DNA from: Desulfuromusa kysingii | Lineage (GTDB): Bacteria > Desulfobacterota > Desulfuromonadia > Desulfuromonadales > Geopsychrobacteraceae | DNA: 64,000 nucleotides | NCBI RefSeq assembly: GCF_900107645.1 | Contig: NZ_FNQN01000013.1 | Location: 1 to 64,000, forward strand | Direction: 5' to 3' | In this document: piece after piece, positions 52,927 through 62,418 of the stretch | Layout: the number at the start of each line of letters is the position of its first letter | Position numbering within the stretch: the first letter of the stretch is position 1 | Made by a program: the position numbers and the translations under genes | Notes under the pieces: model-generated | Database searches by the model: none | The model's input: only the letters and a program-made list of their open reading frames with translations | What the model was told of the DNA's origin: nothing

Positions 52927-52996
52927 ACTGACCTCTACTGAGCATCGCTAAAACGGAAAGAAGATATAACCCTTAAAGGAGTCAAGAGCATAACAG

Positions 52997-53019
52997 AAAA
53001 TAGCCTGCAGGGCTATTTT
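52997..53019 (-). terminator. Terminator of the Ehr-type operon
   Basis: Nine-bp stem AAAATAGCC / GGCTATTTT with a 5-nt loop, 62 nt downstream of the small-subunit stop. On the minus strand the stem ends in TTTT then CTGTTATG. The A-run at the other side makes it possibly bidirectional. Confidence 0.75.
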
Positions 53020-53080
53020 GTCCGCTACCGTCATCGCCACAAAGTGACTCCATGTTTACAGCGTCCTGAAAGGGGATCTT

Positions 53081-53833
53081 CTAGCGTCGGTTGAGGAGGC
53101 GCAATAATCCATCGAGGGCGGTGTACGGGTGGGGAGGACAGCCGGGGATATAAAGATCAACCGGCAGCAGATCACCGATGCCATTGTTGGTCTCGGGGCT
53201 GTCACGAAAAGGACCACCGCCGATGGCGCAGGCCCCTGAGGCAATAACCAGTTTCGGTTCCGGAATCGCTGCATAGGTGTCCAGCAACGCGCTCCGCATG
53301 TTCTCTGTCACCGGACCCGTCACCATAATACCGTCAGCATGGCGCGGCGAAGCGACAAATTGGATGCCGAAGCGACCAAGATCAAACACCAGCGTTCCCA
53401 ACACGTTCAGATCGGCCTCGCAGGCATTACACCCCCCAGCTGATAGCTGGCGTAACTTCAACGAACGGCCGAACAATTTAAGCATCCGCTTGTTGAGTTT
53501 TTCTGCCAGACGGTAAGTCTCATCGCCTAACAGCAAATCGTCACGGCTGCGGGTTGCAAGACGATAGTCATGACTGAATTCCAAAGCCCCTAGCTCGGCC
53601 ACTGGGCAATCGGCGCAGAACAGGCAGCGCCCCACATCAATCTGCAATTGACCCGCAACGCTCTGCACTGCGGCAAAGGGACAACTGGCAACGGCAGCTG
53701 ACTGCTGTTGCTGATCCAGATTCGGGGTGATTTGCGGCAAGCCGCGAAACCTCTCAGACAGAGTCGGTTCCTGTTGCGGAAATTTCCCGGTCCGGTGTCC
53801 CTGACGTAGGCGTTCGCTTAAAATATGCAGCAT
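53081..53833 (-). CDS. Ehr-type small subunit (NuoB/HyfI-like) with N-terminal Fe-S motif
   Basis: 250 aa; GGAG upstream of the ATG. The C-terminal ~140 residues match the small subunit of complex I and group 4 hydrogenases, with Cys135 and Cys138 (GGCNACEAD), Cys202 (GACAIGGG) and Cys232 (GCPPHP), the four ligands of the proximal 4Fe-4S cluster. The N-terminal part has Cys51 and CLFCADCP (Cys70, 73, 76), enough for one more 4Fe-4S cluster, in place of the separate ferredoxin subunit (HyfH/HycF, NuoI) of related complexes. Electrons thus seem to enter via this extension. It is the last gene of the operon. Confidence 0.88.
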   Translation of the reverse strand: MLHILSERLRQGHRTGKFPQQEPTLSERFRGLPQITPNLDQQQQSAAVASCPFAAVQSVAGQLQIDVGRCLFCADCPVAELGALEFSHDYRLATRSRDDLLLGDETYRLAEKLNKRMLKLFGRSLKLRQLSAGGCNACEADLNVLGTLVFDLGRFGIQFVASPRHADGIMVTGPVTENMRSALLDTYAAIPEPKLVIASGACAIGGGPFRDSPETNNGIGDLLPVDLYIPGCPPHPYTALDGLLRLLNRR

Positions 53834-53845
53834 AATAATGGCTCC

Positions 53846-55366
53846 TTAGAGGTCAAAACCACAGTAGGAGAGGTTAAAACTCTTGTTACATAACGGAAAA
53901 TCAGAAATTTGTTCGCCCCGTAGGACCATCGTCATCCCCGCCCAGTTATGGAAAGAGGGGTCGACAATTTTGTACCGGGCTAGCTGTCCTTGCCCATCAG
54001 TGAGACCAACATGAACAACTTCACCCCGCCAACCTTCACAGAGTGAAACCGCCAGACTGTCAGGTGCCAGGGGCCCGAGGGGGATACGATTTTCCCCGGA
54101 CTGTAAAGACTGGAGAGCCTCTCGAATCATCCTATGCGATGCGTAAATTTCACGACGGCGGACATTTCCCCGCGCGAAGACATCGCCATCTGTTTCAATG
54201 ATTGGCGCATCAAAAAGCTTCTGTCTCCCCCCTAACGGATGGTGCAGTCGAGCATCCCGCATTAATCCACTCGCGCGGGCGACAACACCGACCAGACCTA
54301 GCTCTTCCGCAGCATCGATGGACAACACTCCGGTCCCCTCAAAACGGGCCAAGACTGATGGGCTGTCGAAACTGAGCTCAATCGCACCACGTGTTTCCGT
54401 TTCTAACACAGAGAGGCGCTGTAATAACTTATCAACAAGCTCGGGGTTGAGGTCAAACTGGACCCCACCGGGTCGTACTAACCCGCGCCCGAAACGGCTG
54501 CCACAAAGGTCTGCCATAAGGTTGAGGTAATCGCCACGTAAGCGACCACAGAAGGAAGATGTCGGTAAATAACCCACATCACCGGTCATCGCACCAATAT
54601 CACCGACATGATTGGCTAAACGCTCTAACTCCAGCGCAATGGCGCGCACGGCGTAAGCGCGGGGAGAAGGTTCAACGGTTGAGAGACTTTCCAGCACCTG
54701 ACTGTAAGCAATGGTATGGCCGATACTGGTATCACCAGCCGCAGCCTCCAGTTGATAGATGCTCGCAGGATGTGGCCCGCCGATGAGCATCTGTTCAATC
54801 CCGCGATGCTGAAAGCCAAGCGAGATCTCCAGATTCATCACCTTTTCACCATGACATTGAAACCGAAAGTGACCCGGTTCAATCACTCCAGCATGGACCG
54901 GACCGACAGCTACTTCATGAACCTCTTCCCCTGCAACCTGGTAGAAGTCCATATCACCGGGGATGGGATGGAGATCAGGGTCCCGCCCCCAGATATCAGC
55001 CGCAGCGATCCAGTTTTGATGAAAACGCACCGGTTTCAACCACGGGTGCCCTTCCGGACGCAACCCATACTGTTCCGCCAATTCCCGCTCGAACAGGTGC
55101 AACTGCGGACATTCCGGCGTCAATGAAGGAAAACTGTTTTGCACTCGGGTGTGTAATAATGCCAGCTTGCCCTGCCAATCGTGGGCGAGAACAGCATACA
55201 GATTGACACCATCAGCATCAGGATGGCCAAAGAAACTGGCTATCCGGGCATCACCTGCAACCTCCTCCAGCAGCGATTCACGAAAAGTGGGAAAGTCAAG
55301 GCATGGCAACTCAGTTAGGGGCACACAGGCCCCATGATGAAAGGAGATCAGCTTGGCGCGGTTCAT
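53846..55366 (-). CDS. Ehr-type large subunit (fused NuoC-NuoD), NiFe ligands lost
   Basis: 506 aa; GGAGG upstream, overlapping the preceding gene by 4 nt (ATGA). Residues ~1-120 are a NuoC-like domain (LFERELAEQYGLRPEGHP). Residues ~150-506 are NuoD-like (PVHAGVIEPGHFRF, GFQHRGIEQML). In NiFe hydrogenases two CxxC motifs hold the metal centre; here the first site reads EAAAGDTSIGH (about 207-217) and the last DPSFHNW (469-475), so no cysteine ligand remains. The subunit therefore cannot be a hydrogenase and probably forms a substrate or quinone-like site as in complex I. The substrate is unknown. Confidence 0.9.
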   Translation of the reverse strand: MNRAKLISFHHGACVPLTELPCLDFPTFRESLLEEVAGDARIASFFGHPDADGVNLYAVLAHDWQGKLALLHTRVQNSFPSLTPECPQLHLFERELAEQYGLRPEGHPWLKPVRFHQNWIAAADIWGRDPDLHPIPGDMDFYQVAGEEVHEVAVGPVHAGVIEPGHFRFQCHGEKVMNLEISLGFQHRGIEQMLIGGPHPASIYQLEAAAGDTSIGHTIAYSQVLESLSTVEPSPRAYAVRAIALELERLANHVGDIGAMTGDVGYLPTSSFCGRLRGDYLNLMADLCGSRFGRGLVRPGGVQFDLNPELVDKLLQRLSVLETETRGAIELSFDSPSVLARFEGTGVLSIDAAEELGLVGVVARASGLMRDARLHHPLGGRQKLFDAPIIETDGDVFARGNVRRREIYASHRMIREALQSLQSGENRIPLGPLAPDSLAVSLCEGWRGEVVHVGLTDGQGQLARYKIVDPSFHNWAGMTMVLRGEQISDFPLCNKSFNLSYCGFDL

Positions 55367-56787
55367 GGTTGCACCTCCAACAGTGCCGCGGCATTTTGCA
55401 ACGCCTGCTGTAACGGTTCTGGGATATAGACCCCCAGCACCAACACCAGCAGGATAAAAACCGTCGGCGAGATACAGAGCAACAAACGATCACGGAAACC
55501 ACTGGTTTTTGCTTCTGCTTTCCCTTGCGTTGCCGCTAACACCGTCGACCCCATACCGATGAAGACCAACGCCAGAAACAGCAGCACAAACAGGCCAACA
55601 AGCAGATGATGATTTGCGAAGATACCCCGCAGAATAGTAAACTCACTCATAAACGGGCCGAACGGTGGTGAACCGGTAATCGCCAGAAATCCAGCGAGAA
55701 AGAGAGATCCAGAGACCGGGAGCGCAGAAATTACGCCACGCACCTCAGTCAATCGCTTACTTGAATAGGCACGTTGGATATTCCCTGCCGCCAAGAACAG
55801 ACTCCCTTTGGTCAGAGCATTGTTGATCAGATGCAACATCGCCCCAAATGTCGCTAAGCCACCAATGCCAACGCCGATGGCCAGCAGGCCCATATGTTCG
55901 ACCGATGAATAAGCCAACAGCCGCTTGATATCCGGTTGCCGAACCATAAAGATAGCGGCCAGACACAGCGACAGCAATCCCATACCAAGAAGCGCCTGCC
56001 GTGCCATGGCTCCGTCACCAGCAGCGCTCATCAACTGGACACCACGTAGAATCGCGAGAAAAGCGACGCTGGTTAAACCACCGGCTAATAAAGCGCCAAC
56101 CAGTCCAGGGGCCTCACCGTAGGCGTCAGGTTTCCAACTGTGCAGTGGGGCGAGCCCCATCTTGGTACCAAAACCAACCAACAGAAACACGAAGCCACCA
56201 TGGAGCCACGGTTTGCTCAAGGATCCCGCCATTTGTAACAGTTCATCCAGTTGCAGACTCGCCGGAGAACCACTCCCTAGTGCAGCATAGGCCACAAAGA
56301 GCAATCCCAGCATCGCTAGGGCGATCCCCACGGAGCAGATCAACAGATACTTCCAGGTCGCTTCGATCGACAGTTTGTTGCGGTTATAGTAGATCAACGG
56401 CGCACTGGAGATCGTGGTTGCTTCAACCGCCATCCACATCATCCCCAAGTGGCGGGCGGCAATCGCCAGCGTCATCGCACTGAGAAAGATCAATAAGCAG
56501 GGGACCATGATTTTATTGCCGCGATCACGACGGATATCCAGATAACCGACAGCGTACAGAGCGCAACCAAAAAACAACAGACTGGTCACCACCAGCACCA
56601 GCGTCGACAGGGCATCGAGGCCGAGCCAGATACCCCGCAGAGGACGTTGCTCAACAGCGAGCCAGACGCTGCATAGAAAATGCAGTCCCCCACTGACCGG
56701 AAGGAGCCAGGAGCGGGTCTGGTAATTTGGAATCAGCAAACTGATGACCGCGACAACCAGCGGAAAAATAATTATAAATTCGAGCAT
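55363..56787 (-). CDS. Antiporter-like subunit, NuoN/HyfF type
   Basis: 474 aa, about 14 membrane helices. The charged residues of the proton channel are kept: Glu in MWMAVEATTISSAPLIYYNR and Lys in GFGTKMGLAPLHSWKPDAY, and Lys in LINNALTKGSLFLAAGN. It is one of three such subunits in the operon. It starts 4 nt after the HyfE-like gene and overlaps the large-subunit gene. Confidence 0.9.
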   Translation of the reverse strand: MLEFIIIFPLVVAVISLLIPNYQTRSWLLPVSGGLHFLCSVWLAVEQRPLRGIWLGLDALSTLVLVVTSLLFFGCALYAVGYLDIRRDRGNKIMVPCLLIFLSAMTLAIAARHLGMMWMAVEATTISSAPLIYYNRNKLSIEATWKYLLICSVGIALAMLGLLFVAYAALGSGSPASLQLDELLQMAGSLSKPWLHGGFVFLLVGFGTKMGLAPLHSWKPDAYGEAPGLVGALLAGGLTSVAFLAILRGVQLMSAAGDGAMARQALLGMGLLSLCLAAIFMVRQPDIKRLLAYSSVEHMGLLAIGVGIGGLATFGAMLHLINNALTKGSLFLAAGNIQRAYSSKRLTEVRGVISALPVSGSLFLAGFLAITGSPPFGPFMSEFTILRGIFANHHLLVGLFVLLFLALVFIGMGSTVLAATQGKAEAKTSGFRDRLLLCISPTVFILLVLVLGVYIPEPLQQALQNAAALLEVQP

Positions 56788-56791
56788 TACC

Positions 56792-57427
56792 TTATTCCTT
56801 GAGAGCGGTCAGACTTTCGGTATTAATTGACGAAAATTCACGGTTGATCTGGTTCATAACGATTCCCATAACAAAGACGCCGACCAACAGGTCAAGCAAC
56901 ACCCCCCCTTCGACCATTAATGGCAGCGCCTCGCTGAGCAACACCCCAAAAATAAAAATGCCATTTTCCAACATCAGATAACCAAGCACCTGGGTAATCG
57001 CTTTGCGCCGGGTGATCAGCAGCAGAAAACCGGAAAACATGGTTGCCAGCGCGGTGGGAACAAATAAACTATCTAAGTGCTCCACAGCCAGGGGCAGAAA
57101 ATCGGCAAACAAGAAGGCTCCAGCGGTCATGAGAACCCCAAGGATCAATGTTGGAACGAAGCCGATAACCGGTTCCACCTCACGCCGAATCCGCACCTCA
57201 CGGATCGCCCGCAACAGCAACAAAGGGATAAATACCCCCTTGAAGAGCAGCGCTCCGGAAAACAACACGAGTGAGTGCAAGGAGAAGCCGTGAACCGCGA
57301 GAGGCAACAGCGCCAACAGTGCCCCCTGGAGCGCAACAATACGGATACAGGCTCCGAGTCGGGCACTGCCGAGGGTGAAAAAATTGATCAAAATCACCGT
57401 CAACAGCAGCGGGTTGGTTATTTCCAT
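56792..57427 (-). CDS. HyfE-like membrane subunit
   Basis: 211 aa with six or seven hydrophobic segments. RITRRKAITQVLGYLMLENG followed by IFIFGVLLSE is the HyfE pattern, a NuoK-like module fused to a longer membrane protein; the conserved Glu lies in LENGIF. HyfE-type subunits connect the NuoH-like and antiporter parts. The start is ATG at 57427; the ribosome site is weak. Confidence 0.85.
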   Translation of the reverse strand: MEITNPLLLTVILINFFTLGSARLGACIRIVALQGALLALLPLAVHGFSLHSLVLFSGALLFKGVFIPLLLLRAIREVRIRREVEPVIGFVPTLILGVLMTAGAFLFADFLPLAVEHLDSLFVPTALATMFSGFLLLITRRKAITQVLGYLMLENGIFIFGVLLSEALPLMVEGGVLLDLLVGVFVMGIVMNQINREFSSINTESLTALKE

Positions 57428-57485
57428 AATGGTTTTCTCTCCAACAAATGACTCGATAAAAACCGAGCGTTTTTTATTTCATCCT

Positions 57486-58400
57486 TCAACGTAAAACCAG
57501 AACCAGAGCAAAAATTGACAGCAGCGAAGTTCCGACCAGCACCTGTGGTACCCGAGGGAGTTTCAAACGTGCCATAGCCGACTCAATCACGCCGATAAGG
57601 ACTGCCAGCACACTTAATCCCGCCAGGAAAATCAAGCTATTGGTCAACCACCAACCCGTATCCCACGGGATCGCCAACCGGACCAACAGTGCACCGAGAA
57701 CCATCATCTTCAGGGCTGCACCATAAAGAATCATGCCGAAAGCCGGTCCGCTATGGTCAAGCACCATCACTTCGTGGATCATGGTCAGTTCAAGGTGCGT
57801 GGTTGGATCGTCAAACGGGATCCTCGAACACTCCAGCAACAGCACCACGAACAAACACACCAGAATCAGAGTCAAAGAAGCCCCTGCTTCACTGCGCCAG
57901 GATGCCAGCAGATGCTCTCCCAACAAAGTATTCATCGAGAGACCACCCGACAGCCGCGCAAGGACCAACAGGACAAACAATAAGGTCGGCTCTGCTAAAC
58001 AGGAGAAGGTCACTTCACGCGCCGCACCCATCCCCTCAAAGCTCGATCCGGTATCCAGAGCAGCCGCCGCAGTGAAGAAGCGTGACAGGCCGAAGAGATA
58101 AACGAAAAGAATCAGGTCCCCCTCAAAGGAAACCGGGGCTGGCAGAGCGCCAAAAGGGATCATCAGCGCAGCCAGCAACGGAACCGCCAGACCGACAACC
58201 GGGCCGAGCAGAAACACCCAGGTTGTCGTCCGGCTGAAGACAAAACCTTTACGCCATAAGCGATTCAAGTCGTAATAAGTCTGCAACAACGGGGCGCCGA
58301 CACGGCCAGCGAACCAAGCTTTGGTCTTGGTAATGATCCCCAGTAGCAGCGGGGCGAACAAGAGCAAAATGAACAGATGCAGAACCAGATTGGCCAACAT
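57486..58400 (-). CDS. NuoH/HyfC-like membrane subunit
   Basis: 304 aa from the ATG at 58400 (AAAGGGG upstream); a TTG at 58418 would add six residues. Eight hydrophobic segments. The quinone-chamber-like motif is seen as SSFEGMGAAREVTFS, with the acidic cluster ECSRIPFDDPTTHLELTMIH further on, as in HyfC/HycD and NuoH. It links the soluble arm with the antiporter-like subunits and is the only NuoH homologue here. Confidence 0.9.
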   Translation of the reverse strand: MLANLVLHLFILLLFAPLLLGIITKTKAWFAGRVGAPLLQTYYDLNRLWRKGFVFSRTTTWVFLLGPVVGLAVPLLAALMIPFGALPAPVSFEGDLILFVYLFGLSRFFTAAAALDTGSSFEGMGAAREVTFSCLAEPTLLFVLLVLARLSGGLSMNTLLGEHLLASWRSEAGASLTLILVCLFVVLLLECSRIPFDDPTTHLELTMIHEVMVLDHSGPAFGMILYGAALKMMVLGALLVRLAIPWDTGWWLTNSLIFLAGLSVLAVLIGVIESAMARLKLPRVPQVLVGTSLLSIFALVLVLR

Positions 58401-58414
58401 GGCAGGTTCCCCTT

Positions 58415-60382
58415 TCAAAACGTAAAAAATGCCAGCAGGGTAAAAACTGCCAAGGCAACATAGAGCAAGTACAGAGCCAGTATCCCATTCTGAACGCTGG
58501 TCCTTATGAACCTGAAGAGTCCAGCAACAGCGTGGAATAACGGTATTAACAGCCGATCTAAAACCAGATCGGGCGTATGACTGGAGAACTCAATCTTTTC
58601 CGGGAACAGCCCAGTCACCTTCCCCCCATGTCGTTCACTCAAGAGTCCAAAGTGGAACAAACCGACCAGTGAATCAGCAAAAGAGCTGGAGGTATATTGA
58701 ATCCGTGGTTGCAGAAACTGATAGCCGCACCCCCAGGTATTGATCGTGCGAGGGGATTTCCGACTGCGGACGTAAAGCCACAAACTGAAAACCGCGATCA
58801 GCAACAACAACAGCCAACTCACATAGCTGACCCAATTGAGCGGGGTCAGAGCCTGCGTCGTCACAGCGACGCCACTTGCTACCGACCAATGGACAACCGC
58901 TTGACTTAACAACGGAATCAGGGTACTTGGCAACAAACCGATCCAGATGCAGGCTAGCAGCAACAAGAACATCGGAACCAGCATCGATACAGGTGACTCA
59001 TGGGCTTGCGTAGCCGCTGCAGTACGCGGCTCACCCAGAAAAGCAATGCCAAAGACTTTCACGAAACAGGCCAACGCCAAACCACCGATCAGAGCCAGTG
59101 CCGGAGCGGCAAAAACAGCTAGTTCCAACATTGAGGAGGGTTGCCTCAAGGGCAAGAAAGCCCCCAAATAGATAAGCCATTCACTGATAAAGCCATTAAA
59201 GGGTGGCAGTCCGCTAATAGCGACAGCACCGCCAAGGAACAAGGCTCCAGTCCAAGGTTGACGTTTCAACAATCCGCCATAGTGATCAATCTCACGGCTA
59301 CCAACGGCATGGATCACAGATCCAGCACTTAAAAACAGGAGCGACTTGAACAACCCATGGTTAGCAACATGGAGCAGACAACCAGCGAGACCAAGGGCGA
59401 CCAACTCTGGCAGATGATAACTCCGTCCGAGCAGCGCAAGCCCCAGACCAAGGGCGATAATGCCGATGTTTTCGACGCTGTGGTAAGCCAGTAATCTCTT
59501 GATATCATGCTGAGCCAACGCCAACGCCACCCCCATGATTCCAGAAATCCCCCCCAACACCAGGATAGTCCAGCCCCACCAATGTGGGATTTCTGCGAAC
59601 ATTGACGTCAACCGCACCAAACCATAAATACCGGTCTTGATCATCACCCCGGAAAGCAACGCAGAAGCATGACTGGGAGCCGCAGCATGAGCGCCGGGAA
59701 GCCAGATGTGCAACGGAATCAAACCGGCCTTCATGCCAAAACCAAACAGTCCAAGGAGAAACACCAGACCGCTTCCCGCGATCGGCAAACTCCCTGCCGC
59801 AGGGAACATCAACGATCCGGAAATCTGGCTGAGCAGTGCAAAGGTCGCGAACAGGGCCAAGGTTCCTGTGTGCGTGGCAATCAGATAAATAAACCCGGCG
59901 CGACGCACATCCTCTTTGTGATCCTCTGTGGTGATGAGAAAATATCCCGACAACGCCATCACTTCCCAAGCCATCAGGAACAGGATGCTGTTGCTCGCGA
60001 TCAACAACAGAATCATTGCGCCACTGATCAGCCCATAAAACAATCTCAGTTTACGCCCGTTTTCAGGGTGTTCCCGCTGTGGCCAATAGCGCAATCCGTA
60101 GATCGAGCCACAGGCAACGACCAGCAACAAGGGCAAAATAAAAATGGCGGCGAGCGGATCAAGACACAGGGACAGGCGGCCACCGGGAAGAGACCACGGC
60201 AGATCGAAGATCATTTCACCATCAGACAGCAATGCCCGCGTAACCCCGGCCAGGCCGGATGCAGTCCCGATCAAAGTCAGGAAGCATGCGAGTCGTTCAG
60301 CTCCCCGGCCCTCTCGCGCACAGAAAAGCCCCGGAACCCCGGCGAATGTGATCAGAAAAATCCCACAGACGAGCCACATCAT
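58415..60382 (-). CDS. Antiporter-like subunit 2, NuoL/NuoM (HyfB) type
   Basis: 655 aa from the first of two ATGs at 60382, with GGAGGG seven nt upstream; a GTG at 60397 overlapping the previous gene is less likely. About 15-16 membrane helices. FLMAWEVMALSGYFLITTED holds the channel Glu and FGFGMKAGLIPLHIWLPGAH the channel Lys; HGLFKSLLFLSAGSVIHAVG the next Lys. It is a paralogue of the neighbouring 662-aa protein (both show AxSPHxSALLSGVMIKTGIYG-type block). Starts 4 nt after that gene. Confidence 0.92.
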   Translation of the reverse strand: MMWLVCGIFLITFAGVPGLFCAREGRGAERLACFLTLIGTASGLAGVTRALLSDGEMIFDLPWSLPGGRLSLCLDPLAAIFILPLLLVVACGSIYGLRYWPQREHPENGRKLRLFYGLISGAMILLLIASNSILFLMAWEVMALSGYFLITTEDHKEDVRRAGFIYLIATHTGTLALFATFALLSQISGSLMFPAAGSLPIAGSGLVFLLGLFGFGMKAGLIPLHIWLPGAHAAAPSHASALLSGVMIKTGIYGLVRLTSMFAEIPHWWGWTILVLGGISGIMGVALALAQHDIKRLLAYHSVENIGIIALGLGLALLGRSYHLPELVALGLAGCLLHVANHGLFKSLLFLSAGSVIHAVGSREIDHYGGLLKRQPWTGALFLGGAVAISGLPPFNGFISEWLIYLGAFLPLRQPSSMLELAVFAAPALALIGGLALACFVKVFGIAFLGEPRTAAATQAHESPVSMLVPMFLLLLACIWIGLLPSTLIPLLSQAVVHWSVASGVAVTTQALTPLNWVSYVSWLLLLLIAVFSLWLYVRSRKSPRTINTWGCGYQFLQPRIQYTSSSFADSLVGLFHFGLLSERHGGKVTGLFPEKIEFSSHTPDLVLDRLLIPLFHAVAGLFRFIRTSVQNGILALYLLYVALAVFTLLAFFTF

Positions 60383-60386
60383 ATTA

Positions 60387-62375
60387 TCACCCTCCACGAG
60401 AGCCAGCCCAGAGACTCCAAACCATCAGGACGGTGCTGGCGATTAAGATATAGAGCAGATAGATCGGCAGTCGCCCCTGCTGCAACCAACGCAATCGTTG
60501 GCAGCGTGTGGCAATCGCGGTAAACAGCGGAGTCAGGATCTGGTACAGGACCGGATCAGTTGAATGTTGCGCCAAGCTGATTGGCGCGGGAAACAACCCG
60601 GCGACTTTACCGCCGGTGACCACAGGTCGCATAAATTTTGGCAGCAGGTGACGAAAGGCCATTTCCGAATAACCTTCCCCGGTATAGGCGATCCGTGGAC
60701 TCGGAAACTGGAACCCGCACCCCCAAGTCGCCCCTTGCTGCTCTGGTCGCTGACGACGTAGGAGCAACAAGCCGCCGGACAGCAGACCTACCGTCAATAA
60801 CAGCAACACACCACCGTGGCCGAGCGGAGTCAGCGCGGTGGTCAGCTCGTCACCAACCATTTGCCCGGCGATTTGTCCTAAAGGCAAGATCAAAAGGGAC
60901 AGAACTCCCTGTGGATAGAGACCAATGAACAGACAACAAGCTAACAAGAGCCCCATACTGACTAACATCAGCGGAGCCGCCTCGTGGGCCTGTTCGGCCA
61001 CGGTTGAACGGGGTTGACCCAAAAGGCTGATCCCGATCAAGCGTGAAAAGGTGACTAGCGCCAGCGCTCCGACGATCCCCAGCAGCCCAAACAACAGCAA
61101 CGGTAGTAGCGCATTGAGGCCGTTGAGCAGGGTTCCGGCATCAACCAGACTGATATAAATCAACCACTCGCTGATAAATCCGTTAAAGGGTGGCAGAGCT
61201 CCGATCGCCAGGCTCCCACCAATCCAGAAGAGACCGGCGATCGGCATACGCCGCAGCAGCCCACCCATCAGGTTCATGTCCCTGGTTCCGGTCGCATGCA
61301 TCACGGCACCGGCACCAAGAAACATCACCCCTTTAAACAGGGCGTGGTTCCAGAGGTGCAATAATCCTCCGGCGTAAGCCAACAGGGCAATCTGCGGATA
61401 ACCCTCAGCCGTGGCCACCATACCGAAACCAAGTCCAAGCAAGATAATCCCGATATTCTCCACCGTCGAATAGGCCAGACAACGTTTGATGTCACGTTGT
61501 TGCGCCGCTAGCGAGATACCGTAGAGAGCGCCTGCCGCACCGAGCAATGCCAGCAACCAACCCCACCATGCAGGCGCAGTCGGTAAAAAGCTGAGAACCC
61601 TCAGGATTCCATAAATTCCGGTCTTGATCAACACCCCCGACATCAACGCGGAGACATGACTTGGTGCGACCGGATGGGCATCAGGCAACCAGATATGAAC
61701 CGGAAAAAGTCCAGCTTTGACCCCAAATCCAAACAACGCCAGCAGGTAGAGCAGTGAAGCGCTAGCGGGCGACAACTGCTGCAATGCTCCAAAGTCACTG
61801 AAGTTAAAACTGTGACTGTAGCTCCCGGAGTAAACAAACAGGGCCAGCAACAACATCATCCCCAGATGAGCAGCCAACATATAGAGCCAGGCAGCTTTGC
61901 GCACCTCTTCCTGTTGATGATTCCAGGCCACCAGAAAAAATGAAGTGATGGTCATACATTCCCAGGCCGCCAGAAACAGGACGGCATTGGCCGCTGTCAC
62001 TACCAGCAACATGGCGAGCACCATCAGGTTGAAAAAAAACCAGTGTCCAGACAGATAACGAGTCCGCCCCTCATCAGCCATATACGGCCCGGCATAAAGG
62101 GCGCACAGCAGTGAAAGCACCGAAATCGGCAGAACAAAAAAAGCCGCCAGAGGATCAAGTAATAAATTAAACTCACCGCCGGGAACAGTCCACGGCAGGG
62201 AAATCGCCAAACTTTGTCCTGAAATAAGGACGTGCAGCGCCAGATAGCCGCTCAACGTCGTCGCCAGCAAAGTGGTCAAAGTCCCCATCCTTGTGGCTAA
62301 AGAAGAGTTACGCGTCAGGAGCACCAGTAAGCTGCCGCCCAAGAGGATCATTAACGTGATAACAAAAAGGTTCAT
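60387..62375 (-). CDS. Antiporter-like subunit 1, NuoL/HyfB type
   Basis: 662 aa, about 16 membrane helices. FLAAWECMTITSFFLVAWNH carries the channel Glu, FGFGVKAGLFPVHIWLPDAH the first Lys, and NHALFKGVMFLGAGAVMHAT the second. It resembles HyfB/Mrp-type antiporter subunits. It is the first structural gene of the operon, 43 nt after the HTH-EIIA gene. Together with the 655-aa and 474-aa subunits it gives the complex three potential proton or ion channels, as in complex I. Confidence 0.92.
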   Translation of the reverse strand: MNLFVITLMILLGGSLLVLLTRNSSLATRMGTLTTLLATTLSGYLALHVLISGQSLAISLPWTVPGGEFNLLLDPLAAFFVLPISVLSLLCALYAGPYMADEGRTRYLSGHWFFFNLMVLAMLLVVTAANAVLFLAAWECMTITSFFLVAWNHQQEEVRKAAWLYMLAAHLGMMLLLALFVYSGSYSHSFNFSDFGALQQLSPASASLLYLLALFGFGVKAGLFPVHIWLPDAHPVAPSHVSALMSGVLIKTGIYGILRVLSFLPTAPAWWGWLLALLGAAGALYGISLAAQQRDIKRCLAYSTVENIGIILLGLGFGMVATAEGYPQIALLAYAGGLLHLWNHALFKGVMFLGAGAVMHATGTRDMNLMGGLLRRMPIAGLFWIGGSLAIGALPPFNGFISEWLIYISLVDAGTLLNGLNALLPLLLFGLLGIVGALALVTFSRLIGISLLGQPRSTVAEQAHEAAPLMLVSMGLLLACCLFIGLYPQGVLSLLILPLGQIAGQMVGDELTTALTPLGHGGVLLLLTVGLLSGGLLLLRRQRPEQQGATWGCGFQFPSPRIAYTGEGYSEMAFRHLLPKFMRPVVTGGKVAGLFPAPISLAQHSTDPVLYQILTPLFTAIATRCQRLRWLQQGRLPIYLLYILIASTVLMVWSLWAGSRGG

Positions 62376-62418
62376 CGTTGCACTTCAATTCCTGCGGCTA
62401 AAAGTCCAATAGTCGGTA

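Noticed and set aside
53846-55366. Large subunit as a formate hydrogenlyase hydrogenase
   Set aside because: Both CxxC metal-binding motifs are absent, so hydrogenase activity is not possible as sequenced.
59669-60523. 284-codon plus-strand frame
   Set aside because: Long only because it is antisense to the G+C-rich antiporter gene; composition is low complexity (Gln, Arg, Pro) and unlike a protein.
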